In this document: one piece after another, positions 1 through 7,023 of the stretch
Layout of the letters: each line of letters starts with the position of its first letter
Numbering within the stretch: the first letter of the stretch is position 1
Virus record (IMG/VR): IMGVR_UViG_3300047476_000173
Location: 1-25,931 of that record
DNA from: a virus
Direction: 5' to 3' (one strand)
Length of the DNA: 25,931 nucleotides
Notes under the pieces: model-generated
Seen by the model: only the letters and a program-made list of their open reading frames with translations
Databases searched by the model: none
Told to the model about the DNA's origin: nothing
Made by a program: the position numbers and the translations under genes

Positions 1-1
1 C

Positions 2-217
2 GAAGGCGACGAATACCCTATCCCCGCCGATCAGAAACGATACATAGATAAGGTGAACGAAGAAGCGAAAGCGGTCTGTAGAACCTGCCCGGTTATCCAA
101 AAGTGCCTAGACTACGCCTTGTCCGCTCAAGAAGCCGAAGGGGTCTGGGGCGGGACGACCTTCAAAGAGCGGGAATTACTTATCGCGGCGAAGAAGCAGA
201 CGCGCTTGAAAGGCTAA
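2..217 (+). CDS. whiB: WhiB-family iron-sulfur transcription factor, C-terminal part
   Basis: The gene is open from the left edge of the window and ends at TAA 215-217; its start lies outside. The visible 71 residues contain VCRTCPVIQKC, the C-x2-C-x5-C part of the four-cysteine cluster ligand set (the first Cys must lie upstream), then GVWGG, the turn that defines the family, then a basic tail (AAKKQTRLKG) of the kind that contacts DNA. WhiB proteins bind a [4Fe-4S] cluster and act with the primary sigma factor; phage copies can alter host transcription or superinfection. It is the only + strand gene here and converges on the lysis genes 29 bases away, so it belongs to a separate transcription unit. 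Family assignment is secure; its target genes cannot be read from the sequence. Confidence 0.9.
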   Translation, partial: EGDEYPIPADQKRYIDKVNEEAKAVCRTCPVIQKCLDYALSAQEAEGVWGGTTFKERELLIAAKKQTRLKG

Positions 218-246
218 AAGCTTGACTATAAGCCAACGAAGCAAGA

Positions 247-588
247 CTAATCTTCTTCGTCTAGGTCGCCGTAATCTGCCCAGTCGAACTCTTCCATTTC
301 CGCTATTTCCAAAGCGTCCTTGATTTGTTCGTTATCTTCCGCCTGTTGAGCGACTACCGCCCTAAAGGTCTTTTCGATATCGGCTAGAGTCCAATGAGCT
401 TTCCAGATGAGGATTACGCCGAGAACAGTTACGATCGTGCCGAGAACAGTTCCGACGGCTATCATTCCGCCCCAGAACCAGCCTACAGGGGTAGGGGCAG
501 AGATTCCTGCACCCGTTAGGAAGAAAGCCATAAAGATACCGATAATTCGGATACCGATGCTCTTGAGAATCTTCTTACTGCTATTCAT
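247..588 (-). CDS. Holin-like two-helix membrane protein
   Basis: A 113-residue protein with a short basic N-terminus (NSSKKILKS), a hydrophobic segment at about residues 12-31, a second at about 37-61, and a long acidic tail ending DYGDLDEED. This charge layout (basic start, two membrane spans, charged cytoplasmic tail) is common in phage holins, which permeabilise the inner membrane to release or activate the endolysin. Its ATG at 588 lies inside the end of the M23 peptidase gene (8-base overlap), which supports joint translation and a lysis role. It is the last gene of the leftward operon. The holin call rests on topology and position, not on a recognised family motif. A membrane-anchored accessory protein is the alternative. 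Confidence 0.6.
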   Translation of the reverse strand: MNSSKKILKSIGIRIIGIFMAFFLTGAGISAPTPVGWFWGGMIAVGTVLGTIVTVLGVILIWKAHWTLADIEKTFRAVVAQQAEDNEQIKDALEIAEMEEFDWADYGDLDEED

Positions 589-1087
589 TTAGTTTTGCTT
601 CCTGTTCTGCGACTCGACGGCTTATGTATTTGTGAGCGTCCCAAACTTTGCCGACCGCACCGCCCTTAGTAACGTTCGAAAGCGTAAAGTGTAGGTGAAC
701 GCCGCTCGAAGCCGACCCGGTAGTTCCCGCCCCGCCCATAGAGTCCCCAGACTTGACCTTAGTTCCGACCTTCAGCGGCGACTGCGTGTTTAGGTGGCAA
801 TACATAAAGAAAAGAGTTGCGGGTTTCTGCTCTTTACCCCAAGGGCAGTTAGCGACCTTCAACTCGACAACCCAGCCAAGAATGTCCGACCAATAGTTAG
901 CCGAAACAACTCCGTCGTTTACTGCCGGGAGTGGAGTTCCTTTCCCGAACGGGTAAATCTTCTTCTTAGTTTTCGGATCTAACCCGTTGTAGTCGCAACC
1001 CCTATGCGGGCGACCTGTTAGGCGTTTACGTTCCGGGCTTAGAGAACCGAACTCGTCAAATACTACGGGGAATGGGAGTTGCCACAT
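581..1087 (-). CDS. M23-family peptidase (endolysin)
   Basis: This 168-residue protein carries the zinc-ligand set of M23 (LytM-type) metallopeptidases: H28-x3-D32 in PHRGCD, H98 in MYCHL, and H131-x-H133 in VHLHF. The Gly-rich stretch before the last motif (GGAGTTGSASSG) is also typical. M23 enzymes cut the peptide part of peptidoglycan. There is no signal peptide, no membrane segment and no separate cell-wall-binding domain, so release through a holin is likely. It overlaps the holin-like gene downstream by 8 bases and starts 1 base after the stop of the 71-residue membrane protein. This places it in the lysis cassette rather than in the tail, although a virion-associated M23 domain cannot be fully excluded. 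Confidence 0.85.
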   Translation of the reverse strand: MWQLPFPVVFDEFGSLSPERKRLTGRPHRGCDYNGLDPKTKKKIYPFGKGTPLPAVNDGVVSANYWSDILGWVVELKVANCPWGKEQKPATLFFMYCHLNTQSPLKVGTKVKSGDSMGGAGTTGSASSGVHLHFTLSNVTKGGAVGKVWDAHKYISRRVAEQEAKLNE

Positions 1088-1088
1088 T

Positions 1089-1304
1089 TTATAGACCTAG
1101 CACTTTCGTTAGAGCGATACCGACAAAACCTGAGAGTGAAGCTATTCCGAGTAAAGCCCAGCGGAATTGTTCTAGGACTCGGATTCGCTTTTCGTGATCG
1201 AGAACGTTCCGCTCAGTCCAAGTAATGTGATTTGGTAGGCGCTCATTTAGGATAGTTACTTCTCTAATGAGTTCTTGCGCCCAAGTTGGCACTTTATCTT
1301 CCAC
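1089..1304 (-). CDS. Small membrane protein of the lysis cassette
   Basis: A 71-residue protein with an N-terminal amphipathic, probably coiled-coil region (about residues 8-47, rich in E, R and L) and one C-terminal membrane helix (about 48-69, WALLGIASLSGFVGIALTKV). Small proteins of this build next to endolysins in actinophages are often annotated as holins or as membrane accessory proteins. It sits directly upstream of the M23 gene, separated by a single base, and downstream of the tail genes. With the 113-residue protein it gives the cassette two membrane proteins around one enzyme. Which of the two forms the pore cannot be decided from sequence. Confidence 0.6.
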   Translation of the reverse strand: MEDKVPTWAQELIREVTILNERLPNHITWTERNVLDHEKRIRVLEQFRWALLGIASLSGFVGIALTKVLGL

Positions 1305-1344
1305 GCGTCGATTCTTTCTTGTATCGGGCGTAGGGGGTCAAGTT

Positions 1345-1602
1345 TTATTCGGGTAGAACTTCGGGTTCTAGTTCTTGCGGTGCGGGTCGCGGCTTAGTCG
1401 GTTCGCTAGGGTTATCTCCCGGAATATCGGCAGTCGGATCGGTTAGAGAGAGAATTACCTGCTCCGCCCAAGCTTCCGCTTCACCTTCAGACCAAGCAGT
1501 CCCGTCTGCCCAGTTAGGTTGATGAAGGAAAGGTTCGGGGTTTATTCCGTCGAAAAGCCAAACTGCGCCCTGTTCGTCGATCTCGTAAGTAAAATTAGGC
1601 AA
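1345..1602 (-). CDS. Small tail-fibre-associated protein, TTG start
   Basis: The open frame extends further upstream, but the likely start is TTG at 1602. It has a strong ribosome binding site (AAGGAG, six bases upstream) and overlaps the end of the tail-fibre gene by 8 bases. The 85-residue product begins PNFTYEIDEQGAVWLFDGI and continues with W-x-D-G-T-x-W and an EAEAWAEQ helix, then a Pro/Glu-rich tail. This pattern (substrate-like beta hairpin, WxDGTxW, EAEAWA helix) recalls short proteins encoded after tail fibres, which are often assembly factors or fibre-tip components. The role is inferred from pattern and position only. The upstream 35 codons of the open frame lie entirely in the fibre gene and are probably not translated. 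Confidence 0.6.
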   Translation of the reverse strand: MPNFTYEIDEQGAVWLFDGINPEPFLHQPNWADGTAWSEGEAEAWAEQVILSLTDPTADIPGDNPSEPTKPRPAPQELEPEVLPE

Positions 1603-2530
1603 AGAGCACTCCTTCCAAACCGCTCGCAGTTGTAGTTCGAGCCGTCCAAGTAATTCCGTCGGGAGAAGTTGCAATAGCCCCAGCCGAACCGCCCGAATTG
1701 TAACCAACTAGAACCCAGTTACCCGCGCCATAACTTATATCACGAACAATCATATTCGGGATAGTTCTTGTCGTCCAAGTAATGCCGTCGGGTGAAGTCA
1801 TAACCGCAGTCGAAGCACTTCCAAAATTGTAAGCAAAAATCAAGCCGTTTGCTCTACGAAAGCCGCTAACTGTAAATCCAGCAGTTGCCCTAGAAGTAAA
1901 AGTTCCGCCGTTAGCAGAGCTAAGGATCGCAGTTGAGTTAGAAACTAAAAATTGTGTATCAGTTGCCCAAACTTGAGTTGCGTTTGTTATAGAGCCGTCG
2001 TCAATTAGCCAACTCGCTCCACCATTTACGCTTGTGAAAACGTCGCCACCAAAGTTCGCGCTATAGATATAGCGGTTACGAAAAGCAGAACCCTTATCGC
2101 CTACAACCGCAGAGCCGCTTGCGCCACCGAAGAGTTGAACATTTCCGATTCGTTGCCACCTGTTACTTGTATCGAAATCTACAAATTGTCTATCTTCAGT
2201 AAAAAGACCATTTCTACCCGATCGCTGATTAGGTGGGCTGAACTGTTGCGTCCAAGTAGAGCCGTCTGCCGAAAACCAGTTACCACCGCCCGGCGCACTT
2301 CCGTTGTTCGTAAAAGTAGACCAAGTTCCACTAATAGGATCACGATCGACTAGACCAATACCCGAACCACCACTTGTTCGGGTAGTCCAAGTAATGCCGT
2401 CGGGTGAAGTAACAATGCTTGAATTGCCAGCGGCGACGAAAAGACCGGGAGTAGAAGAAGCACCTGCGCTAGTGCGCTGGAACTTATCGAAGGTAGAAAG
2501 CCCAGAACGAAGAACTGTAGAAACAGCCAT
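1595..2530 (-). CDS. Tail fibre / receptor-binding protein with BNR-like repeats
   Basis: The 311-residue protein is built from repeats of an S-x-D-G-x-T-W element: TSPDGITWTTR at 41-51, SADGSTWT near 87-94, SVNGGASW near 167-174, SSANGGTF near 204-211, TSPDGITWTTR at 245-255 and TSPDGITWTAR at 288-298. This is the Asp-box (BNR/sialidase-like) signature of beta-propellers, where it stabilises each blade rather than forming the active site. Spacing is irregular, giving perhaps six blades. Together with its place at the end of the tail genes, before lysis, this suggests a distal fibre or receptor-binding protein. No enzymatic residues are recognised. Two of the repeats are identical over 26 bases, so recombination between blades is possible. 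Confidence 0.65.
   Translation of the reverse strand: MAVSTVLRSGLSTFDKFQRTSAGASSTPGLFVAAGNSSIVTSPDGITWTTRTSGGSGIGLVDRDPISGTWSTFTNNGSAPGGGNWFSADGSTWTQQFSPPNQRSGRNGLFTEDRQFVDFDTSNRWQRIGNVQLFGGASGSAVVGDKGSAFRNRYIYSANFGGDVFTSVNGGASWLIDDGSITNATQVWATDTQFLVSNSTAILSSANGGTFTSRATAGFTVSGFRRANGLIFAYNFGSASTAVMTSPDGITWTTRTIPNMIVRDISYGAGNWVLVGYNSGGSAGAIATSPDGITWTARTTTASGLEGVLFA
1773..2410 (-). repeat. 26-bp direct repeat inside the fibre gene (1773-1798 and 2385-2410)
   Basis: The two copies are identical over 26 bases and encode TSPDGITWT in blades 245-255 and 41-51. A third, slightly diverged copy lies at about 1643-1669, and a more distant one at about 2250. The near-identity at DNA level between blades that differ elsewhere suggests recent duplication or gene conversion. 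Confidence 0.85.
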
Positions 2531-2541
2531 AAACTAACCCC

Positions 2542-2871
2542 TTAAGAGATCTGAGAACCGAAAAGGCTAAAGCTTAGGTTTGCGCTACTTGCGTAAACAG
2601 TTACTACGTCCGTCGCCGCCAAAGTAATACCAAGAGTCAAGTTAGTAGCGTCGCTAGCCGCTATAGCAGTATCGAAAGCGATATAGTGCTGATTCACGAT
2701 CGAAGCACCCGCAGGGCGAATAGCAATACGAAAAGTCGCCGCAGTCGCCGCCCGGTTCGCAATAGTAAGAGTCGAGATAACAGTCTGCGTTCCCGCAGGG
2801 CTAGTGTAAACGTCCGTATTAGTAGTTGCTGAAGGTGCTGACTGAGCTAGAACTCTGTAAATTGTTGGCAT
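2542..2871 (-). CDS. Small virion structural protein (beta-sandwich type)
   Basis: A 109-residue protein starting MPTIYRVLAQSAPSATTNTD, rich in Thr, Ala and Ser with alternating hydrophobic strands (TVISTLTIANRAATAATFRI, VVTVYASSANLSFSLFGSQI). The pattern YTSPAGTQTVISTL...NQHYIAFDT...LGITLAATDVVTVYAS recurs in short structural proteins encoded among tail genes of actinophages and other phages. It lies between the fibre gene (11 bases away) and the 85-residue tail protein (3 bases away), so it is probably a baseplate, collar or fibre-attachment component. A precise role cannot be assigned. Confidence 0.55.
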   Translation of the reverse strand: MPTIYRVLAQSAPSATTNTDVYTSPAGTQTVISTLTIANRAATAATFRIAIRPAGASIVNQHYIAFDTAIAASDATNLTLGITLAATDVVTVYASSANLSFSLFGSQIS

Positions 2872-2874
2872 TTT

Positions 2875-3132
2875 TTATGCTCCCATTAGTAGAAAATTGT
2901 CGAAACCGCCGCCGCCGCCTAGATCAGTCCAAGCAGTTCCGTTGTAGACCTGAGCTTGCTGAGTAGCGGTTAGATAACTAACCATTCCAGCGGAAACCGC
3001 AGTCCCAAGAGCAGAACTCCTAGCCGTCGAAGAAGCAAAAACCATAACTGTTTGATCCATTAGATAGCCTTGAACGTTCGCGGCAGTTAGGACTTCTCCA
3101 GCCGTAAAGACTTTGCGACCAAGACCGGGCAA
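2875..3132 (-). CDS. Short minor tail protein
   Basis: An 85-residue protein with the recurrent phage tail pattern FTAGEVLTAANVQGYLMDQTVM followed by VYNGTAWTDLGGGGG. In related phages this unit is the N-terminal attachment part of longer fibres: a short helix-strand module, then a beta hairpin around YNGTAW. Here it ends after a Gly run and a hydrophobic FDNFLLMGA tail, so it is a stand-alone small protein. It sits 10 bases downstream of the large minor tail protein. It may cap the tail tip or anchor the fibre. The assignment is based on the recognisable motif and on position. Confidence 0.6.
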   Translation of the reverse strand: MPGLGRKVFTAGEVLTAANVQGYLMDQTVMVFASSTARSSALGTAVSAGMVSYLTATQQAQVYNGTAWTDLGGGGGFDNFLLMGA

Positions 3133-3142
3133 TTGGGACTCC

Positions 3143-4375
3143 TTAGAAACCTAGAACGTTACTGCTACTATCTAGCATACCAAATACAGGGTCGTCCAAA
3201 ACTAGATAGGTTAGATCGACTGTAGCCAGACCGAAGTTCACGATATGTTCGCCCGCGATATCGACTGAGTGATTTAGGCGGATAATCTCGGCGTAGCGGA
3301 CGATCGCTGGCGGTAGGTTCGATGGCAAGAACGTAACCTTTACTACCGATCCGAGTTCGAGTCCGAGAATCTGATTCTGCTGGGTAGAAGTAAGACTGTT
3401 TAGGCGGACATTTAGAGAGTCGAACCTGTATTGCGGTTGCGAGTATTTTGAAGCCAGATAAGTTGCGGTATCGGTGAGCTGAGTATCGTCATTTAGCAGA
3501 AGGTCGTCAAGCGTTAGGTTGTAGATTCCATAAGCGTTCTGGGAATCGGTATCGTTAGCGATAACCTGCGTGTTAGTAATCACCGAAGAAGCGACGATCT
3601 CGTTAGCCAAATCTTCCGACCCATACATAACCACTAAGTCTTGATAAGGGATACCCGTTCCTGTATTCGACAACTCGATAAGCCCGACCGAACTAGGCGC
3701 AACTGTTCGATCCTGAAAAGTCGCTTTCCCGTCCTTAGCGATAAAGAACCGCCCAAGCTCAGACTGCTCGACCTTCTGAATGTAGGCAAGTGCGCTAGTC
3801 CCGTCCGCGATTACGTCCGCACCTAGATAAGCCGACCCGGTATCTATCTGGCGGTTCTCTGGCGACCATTCAACAAAAGGACTATCGAGAACGGCGTTCA
3901 CTCTAGCCCCCGAAAACTGCGGGGTAGCGGTCGAAGCGGGCAAAGTCTGATTCGTAAGCTCGGCAAAGCCGTCCGAAGTAACAAACGAAGCAACAGCGTC
4001 GCCATTAGAAGAGTAAGCAAGATTCCAGTCGTCTACCGAACCGAAATACTGAATAACGTCATTAGTCCAAATACGAACTTGCCGTTTAGGAATAATGTTT
4101 CCGAAATAAGGCGACGCTTCATAAGTAGGGTCATAATAGCGATTCTGATTATTCAGTTCGACGACCGCTTCACCCGAAGAGAAGTTACCGATATCATTAG
4201 CCTTACCGCGTCGAATCTCGAACCCGGTCACGTCCGAAGTAATGTCGATAAAGATAGTTCCGCCGAGAACCCAGTCTGGATCGTCAAGCCGACCCGCAAC
4301 GGGGTCGTCAAGAACTAGGAATGGTCCACCCGCACCCCGCAGGTCGAACCCGATTTCGACTTTCTCAGTAGGCAT
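3143..4375 (-). CDS. Minor tail protein (distal tail / tail-associated)
   Basis: This 410-residue protein directly follows the tape measure gene, with a 1-base stop/start overlap at 4375. The N-terminal half contains ITSDVTGFEIRRGK...GEAVVELNNQNRYYDP, a pattern typical of actinophage minor tail proteins related to the distal tail hub. The C-terminal half is a mixed alpha/beta region of the tail-associated kind, ending in a strand-rich domain. A 21-residue element (LVLDDPV-x-G-x-LD, then VLG) occurs at residues 19-39 and again at 390-410, 13 of 21 positions identical. The protein probably forms the tail tip beneath the tube. Dit and Tal functions are not separated into two genes here, so it may combine both. 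Confidence 0.7.
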   Translation of the reverse strand: MPTEKVEIGFDLRGAGGPFLVLDDPVAGRLDDPDWVLGGTIFIDITSDVTGFEIRRGKANDIGNFSSGEAVVELNNQNRYYDPTYEASPYFGNIIPKRQVRIWTNDVIQYFGSVDDWNLAYSSNGDAVASFVTSDGFAELTNQTLPASTATPQFSGARVNAVLDSPFVEWSPENRQIDTGSAYLGADVIADGTSALAYIQKVEQSELGRFFIAKDGKATFQDRTVAPSSVGLIELSNTGTGIPYQDLVVMYGSEDLANEIVASSVITNTQVIANDTDSQNAYGIYNLTLDDLLLNDDTQLTDTATYLASKYSQPQYRFDSLNVRLNSLTSTQQNQILGLELGSVVKVTFLPSNLPPAIVRYAEIIRLNHSVDIAGEHIVNFGLATVDLTYLVLDDPVFGMLDSSSNVLGF

Positions 4376-6495
4376 TAGACCAAAGCCACGTTCGATCGGT
4401 TGTATTTGTTTAGTTCGGCTTGAATAGCTTGACCTACCGCCTTGCCGTCCGTTCCAAGACCTGCCCGGACGTTGATAGTAATAGTCTGAGCGCCCTGACC
4501 CTGCGTATTACGAAGATAGTTGCCCGCAAGTCGTCTAGTAACACTACTGTTCGCCCCAGCGACCCCTGCGTTACCCGCCGCTATATCCGAAAGACTAAAA
4601 GTAATCTGCTCGAACTCCTGAGAAGGCACTTTTAGATTCGTGATCATAGAGTTAAACGTCGAAGTAAACGCGTCCGCGAGCGCGGTCGCCGCGTCCACTA
4701 ACGCTTGCTCTTGGCTCATAAGACCCGCCACAAGCCCGCCAGCGACTTCCACGCCGTTATTGAACATAACTAGGGCGGTATCTTCCGCTATGGCTTCTCC
4801 GACCCGCTCAAGCTCGGCAAACAGGTTATTGAGTTCGCCTACAGTCCCCGCCCCGCCCTTGATAATCTCGGCGGCGGTAGCAGACCCCGCTTCCAACCCT
4901 GCGTCTACGATCTGCTTATACAGGTTCTTATCAAGACCAAGTTCCCTAAGTTGCTTCAACTGAGAAGCGAACTCTTTGCTCCGAGTTACTACGTCGGTAA
5001 AGTTCGAAACTAGGTTGCCCGTTTCCTGATTCACTAACTCGGTGATCGAAGCGAACCCACGAACCGCGTCCTTTACGTCCCCGATAAGAGCTTGAGCAAG
5101 ACTGCGCTTAGAAGCAAGTTCGTCCCTTTGGCGGGCAATAGCAGTTAGGGCTTTACGCTCGGTCGCAACATAGTCGAGAAGGTTCTTCCCGGCTCTAGCG
5201 ATAATCGTTCCGTTACCGATTCCGTTCTGAATAGACTCGGTAATTGCGTCGAAACCGCTAGTGGCGGTCTGCTCGAACTGACCGATCTCACGCCCTAAGT
5301 CGATAAGCGGTTTTACGCCTTCACCAAGAGCCATAAGTTCTTTAGAGAACTCGGATAGGGCTTCGGTTTCCTTTGCTAAAGCTTCTGCGACTTCCTGAGC
5401 CGCCTTCTTAGCCGCGTCCGCAGATTTCTTAGTTGCGTCCGAAACTTTCTTTACGTTCTTTATGATCGGGTCGGTCGGGGTAATCGGTGAACCGAAAAGA
5501 CTTCCCGTAATGTCGCTTTTAGTCGCCGCCTTAGCCGCTTCTGCTTGCTTTTTGTAAATGTCGTCTACGAACTTGTTATACCGAGTGAAGAAGCTACCAA
5601 ATGGTCGGGCTAGGAACTTATCGAACTGACCCGTAAAGAGATAACCCAAGCTTTCGCCCGTATCCGCAACCGCAAAAGCGATCTGGGAAATACCAATAAC
5701 CGCACTACTCGCAAAGTCAAGAAGGGTCTGGAAAGCGCCTTTACCCGAAATACCCTTGAAAAGTCTGTCGAACTGATTTATCGTTTCGCCGATAGCAACA
5801 GTTAGATTCGAGAACCCGGTCGTAAAGTCTTTAGAAGAAACTAACTCGGCAACATTCTCGATATACGGGATAAGAAGCTTGCCCAAAGACTCTGCCGCTT
5901 CGTCCGTAGCGACTTTGATACGGGCAAAAGGGTTCTGCTCGGCGGCAATTTTAGCGGCGTTCGCAGTCTTATCCGCAAGCGCACCCATAAGGTCGCTAGC
6001 GCCCCTAATCTCTGGGACTAACCGGGTAAGAGAAGTGAACTGACCGCTTTGCGCTTTAGCAATAGCATTAGTAGCGGTTTCAAGACTGACCTGCTTATAG
6101 GCGGCTAGATCGGCGGCAAGACCTAAAAGACTCTGAGCTTTAGCAACGTCCCCCGTTACCGCCGCGAGCTTGCCGAGTGCAGGGCGCAACTGATCGTCGG
6201 CTATTGCGACACTTCTCGACATAGAAGAGATAAACTCTTCGTTCGCTATAAGAACTTCGTCGGTTGCTTGAGTCGTATTGCGTAGAGTGTTAGCAAGAAG
6301 AGCGACTGACTTAGAATCTTCGACGGCGGCTTTCGCCATATTCTTTAGCCCGTTAGTAATAGCCGCCAGACCCAGACCCACGCCCAGAGAACCGATAGTG
6401 CTTTTTAGACTTTTACTAAGCCCGCCAAAAGCCTTTTGAGCGTTCTTTACGCCCTTCTGATCGAACTTCGAAACAATTGGGACAATGACTGCCAT
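4375..6495 (-). CDS. Tape measure protein
   Basis: At 706 residues this is the longest gene of the window, placed between the tail chaperones and the minor tail proteins. The N-terminus (KFDQKGVKNAQKAFGGLSKS) is the usual start of actinophage tape measures. It is followed by hydrophobic stretches at about 36-50 and 255-300, and long Ala/Lys/Glu-rich helical segments around 340-400 and 440-560. The C-terminus (TITINVRAGLGTDGKAVGQAI, about 660-700) is a conserved end. Tape measures set tail length at roughly 0.15 nm per residue, which would give a tail near 100 nm; this is an inference. No lytic transglycosylase or peptidase motif was seen. Confidence 0.88.
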   Translation of the reverse strand: MAVIVPIVSKFDQKGVKNAQKAFGGLSKSLKSTIGSLGVGLGLAAITNGLKNMAKAAVEDSKSVALLANTLRNTTQATDEVLIANEEFISSMSRSVAIADDQLRPALGKLAAVTGDVAKAQSLLGLAADLAAYKQVSLETATNAIAKAQSGQFTSLTRLVPEIRGASDLMGALADKTANAAKIAAEQNPFARIKVATDEAAESLGKLLIPYIENVAELVSSKDFTTGFSNLTVAIGETINQFDRLFKGISGKGAFQTLLDFASSAVIGISQIAFAVADTGESLGYLFTGQFDKFLARPFGSFFTRYNKFVDDIYKKQAEAAKAATKSDITGSLFGSPITPTDPIIKNVKKVSDATKKSADAAKKAAQEVAEALAKETEALSEFSKELMALGEGVKPLIDLGREIGQFEQTATSGFDAITESIQNGIGNGTIIARAGKNLLDYVATERKALTAIARQRDELASKRSLAQALIGDVKDAVRGFASITELVNQETGNLVSNFTDVVTRSKEFASQLKQLRELGLDKNLYKQIVDAGLEAGSATAAEIIKGGAGTVGELNNLFAELERVGEAIAEDTALVMFNNGVEVAGGLVAGLMSQEQALVDAATALADAFTSTFNSMITNLKVPSQEFEQITFSLSDIAAGNAGVAGANSSVTRRLAGNYLRNTQGQGAQTITINVRAGLGTDGKAVGQAIQAELNKYNRSNVALV

Positions 6496-7023
6496 TTAAA
6501 ATAATCTCCTAGAAGCTATTGCCGCGAACTGATCCAATACCATTCTAACTTCCGCCTGAACTGCGGGTAGGCTCTTGTCCGCCGCCTTCCAAACAATTCG
6601 AGAAGGCTTACTGCCGAAAGCGTAGTTTAGGGCGGAAATAAACGCCGCACCCTGCTTCGTTCTTGCCCTTTGCGCCGTATCCGCTATAGCAACCGACGGG
6701 GCGTTTACTTGAATCTTCACTAAAGAAGTTACGTTCGCTTGTCTTGACCGGGAAGATTTGAAGTTTATAGAAACCGACTTAGCAGGAACTCGTTTTCTTT
6801 TGTAATTTACAGAATTATTCCAAGAAGTTCGTCCGTTGTGCGTAAAGCCGTCTTTGCTTCGACCAGCAAAAGGCGACGTTGAAGGAATCGCATTTACTAT
6901 CTCGGCTTGAAGTTTCTTAGCGGGCTTCTTAGCTTCTGACTGAAGTTGTCTGACCAGCGTAGGCTCGATAGCCTTCAGTCGCCGCATAAGATCCGGGACG
7001 TTCGAGTAAATAATGTCTGCCAT
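6496..7023 (-). CDS. Putative tail or neck protein between chaperone and tape measure
   Basis: A 175-residue basic protein whose ATG overlaps the stop of the frameshifted chaperone (TAATG at 7025-7021) and whose stop abuts the tape measure start. It has an N-terminal helix with VPDLMRRLKAIEPTLVRQLQSEAKKPAKKLQ, a middle stretch rich in S, N and K (SRSRQANVTSLVKIQVN), and a C-terminal helix. The start resembles HK97 gp10-like tail-completion proteins, which are normally encoded upstream of the tube gene and not here. Function is therefore uncertain: a tail-completion protein moved to an unusual place, or an unrelated tail assembly protein. No gp10-like gene is otherwise evident in the usual slot. 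Confidence 0.5.
   Translation of the reverse strand: MADIIYSNVPDLMRRLKAIEPTLVRQLQSEAKKPAKKLQAEIVNAIPSTSPFAGRSKDGFTHNGRTSWNNSVNYKRKRVPAKSVSINFKSSRSRQANVTSLVKIQVNAPSVAIADTAQRARTKQGAAFISALNYAFGSKPSRIVWKAADKSLPAVQAEVRMVLDQFAAIASRRLF

Noticed and set aside
1603-1707. Longer version of the small tail-associated gene (start at 1707)
   Set aside because: The first 35 codons lie in the fibre gene, have no good ribosome site and an unusual Leu/Arg-rich composition; TTG 1602 has AAGGAG at six bases.
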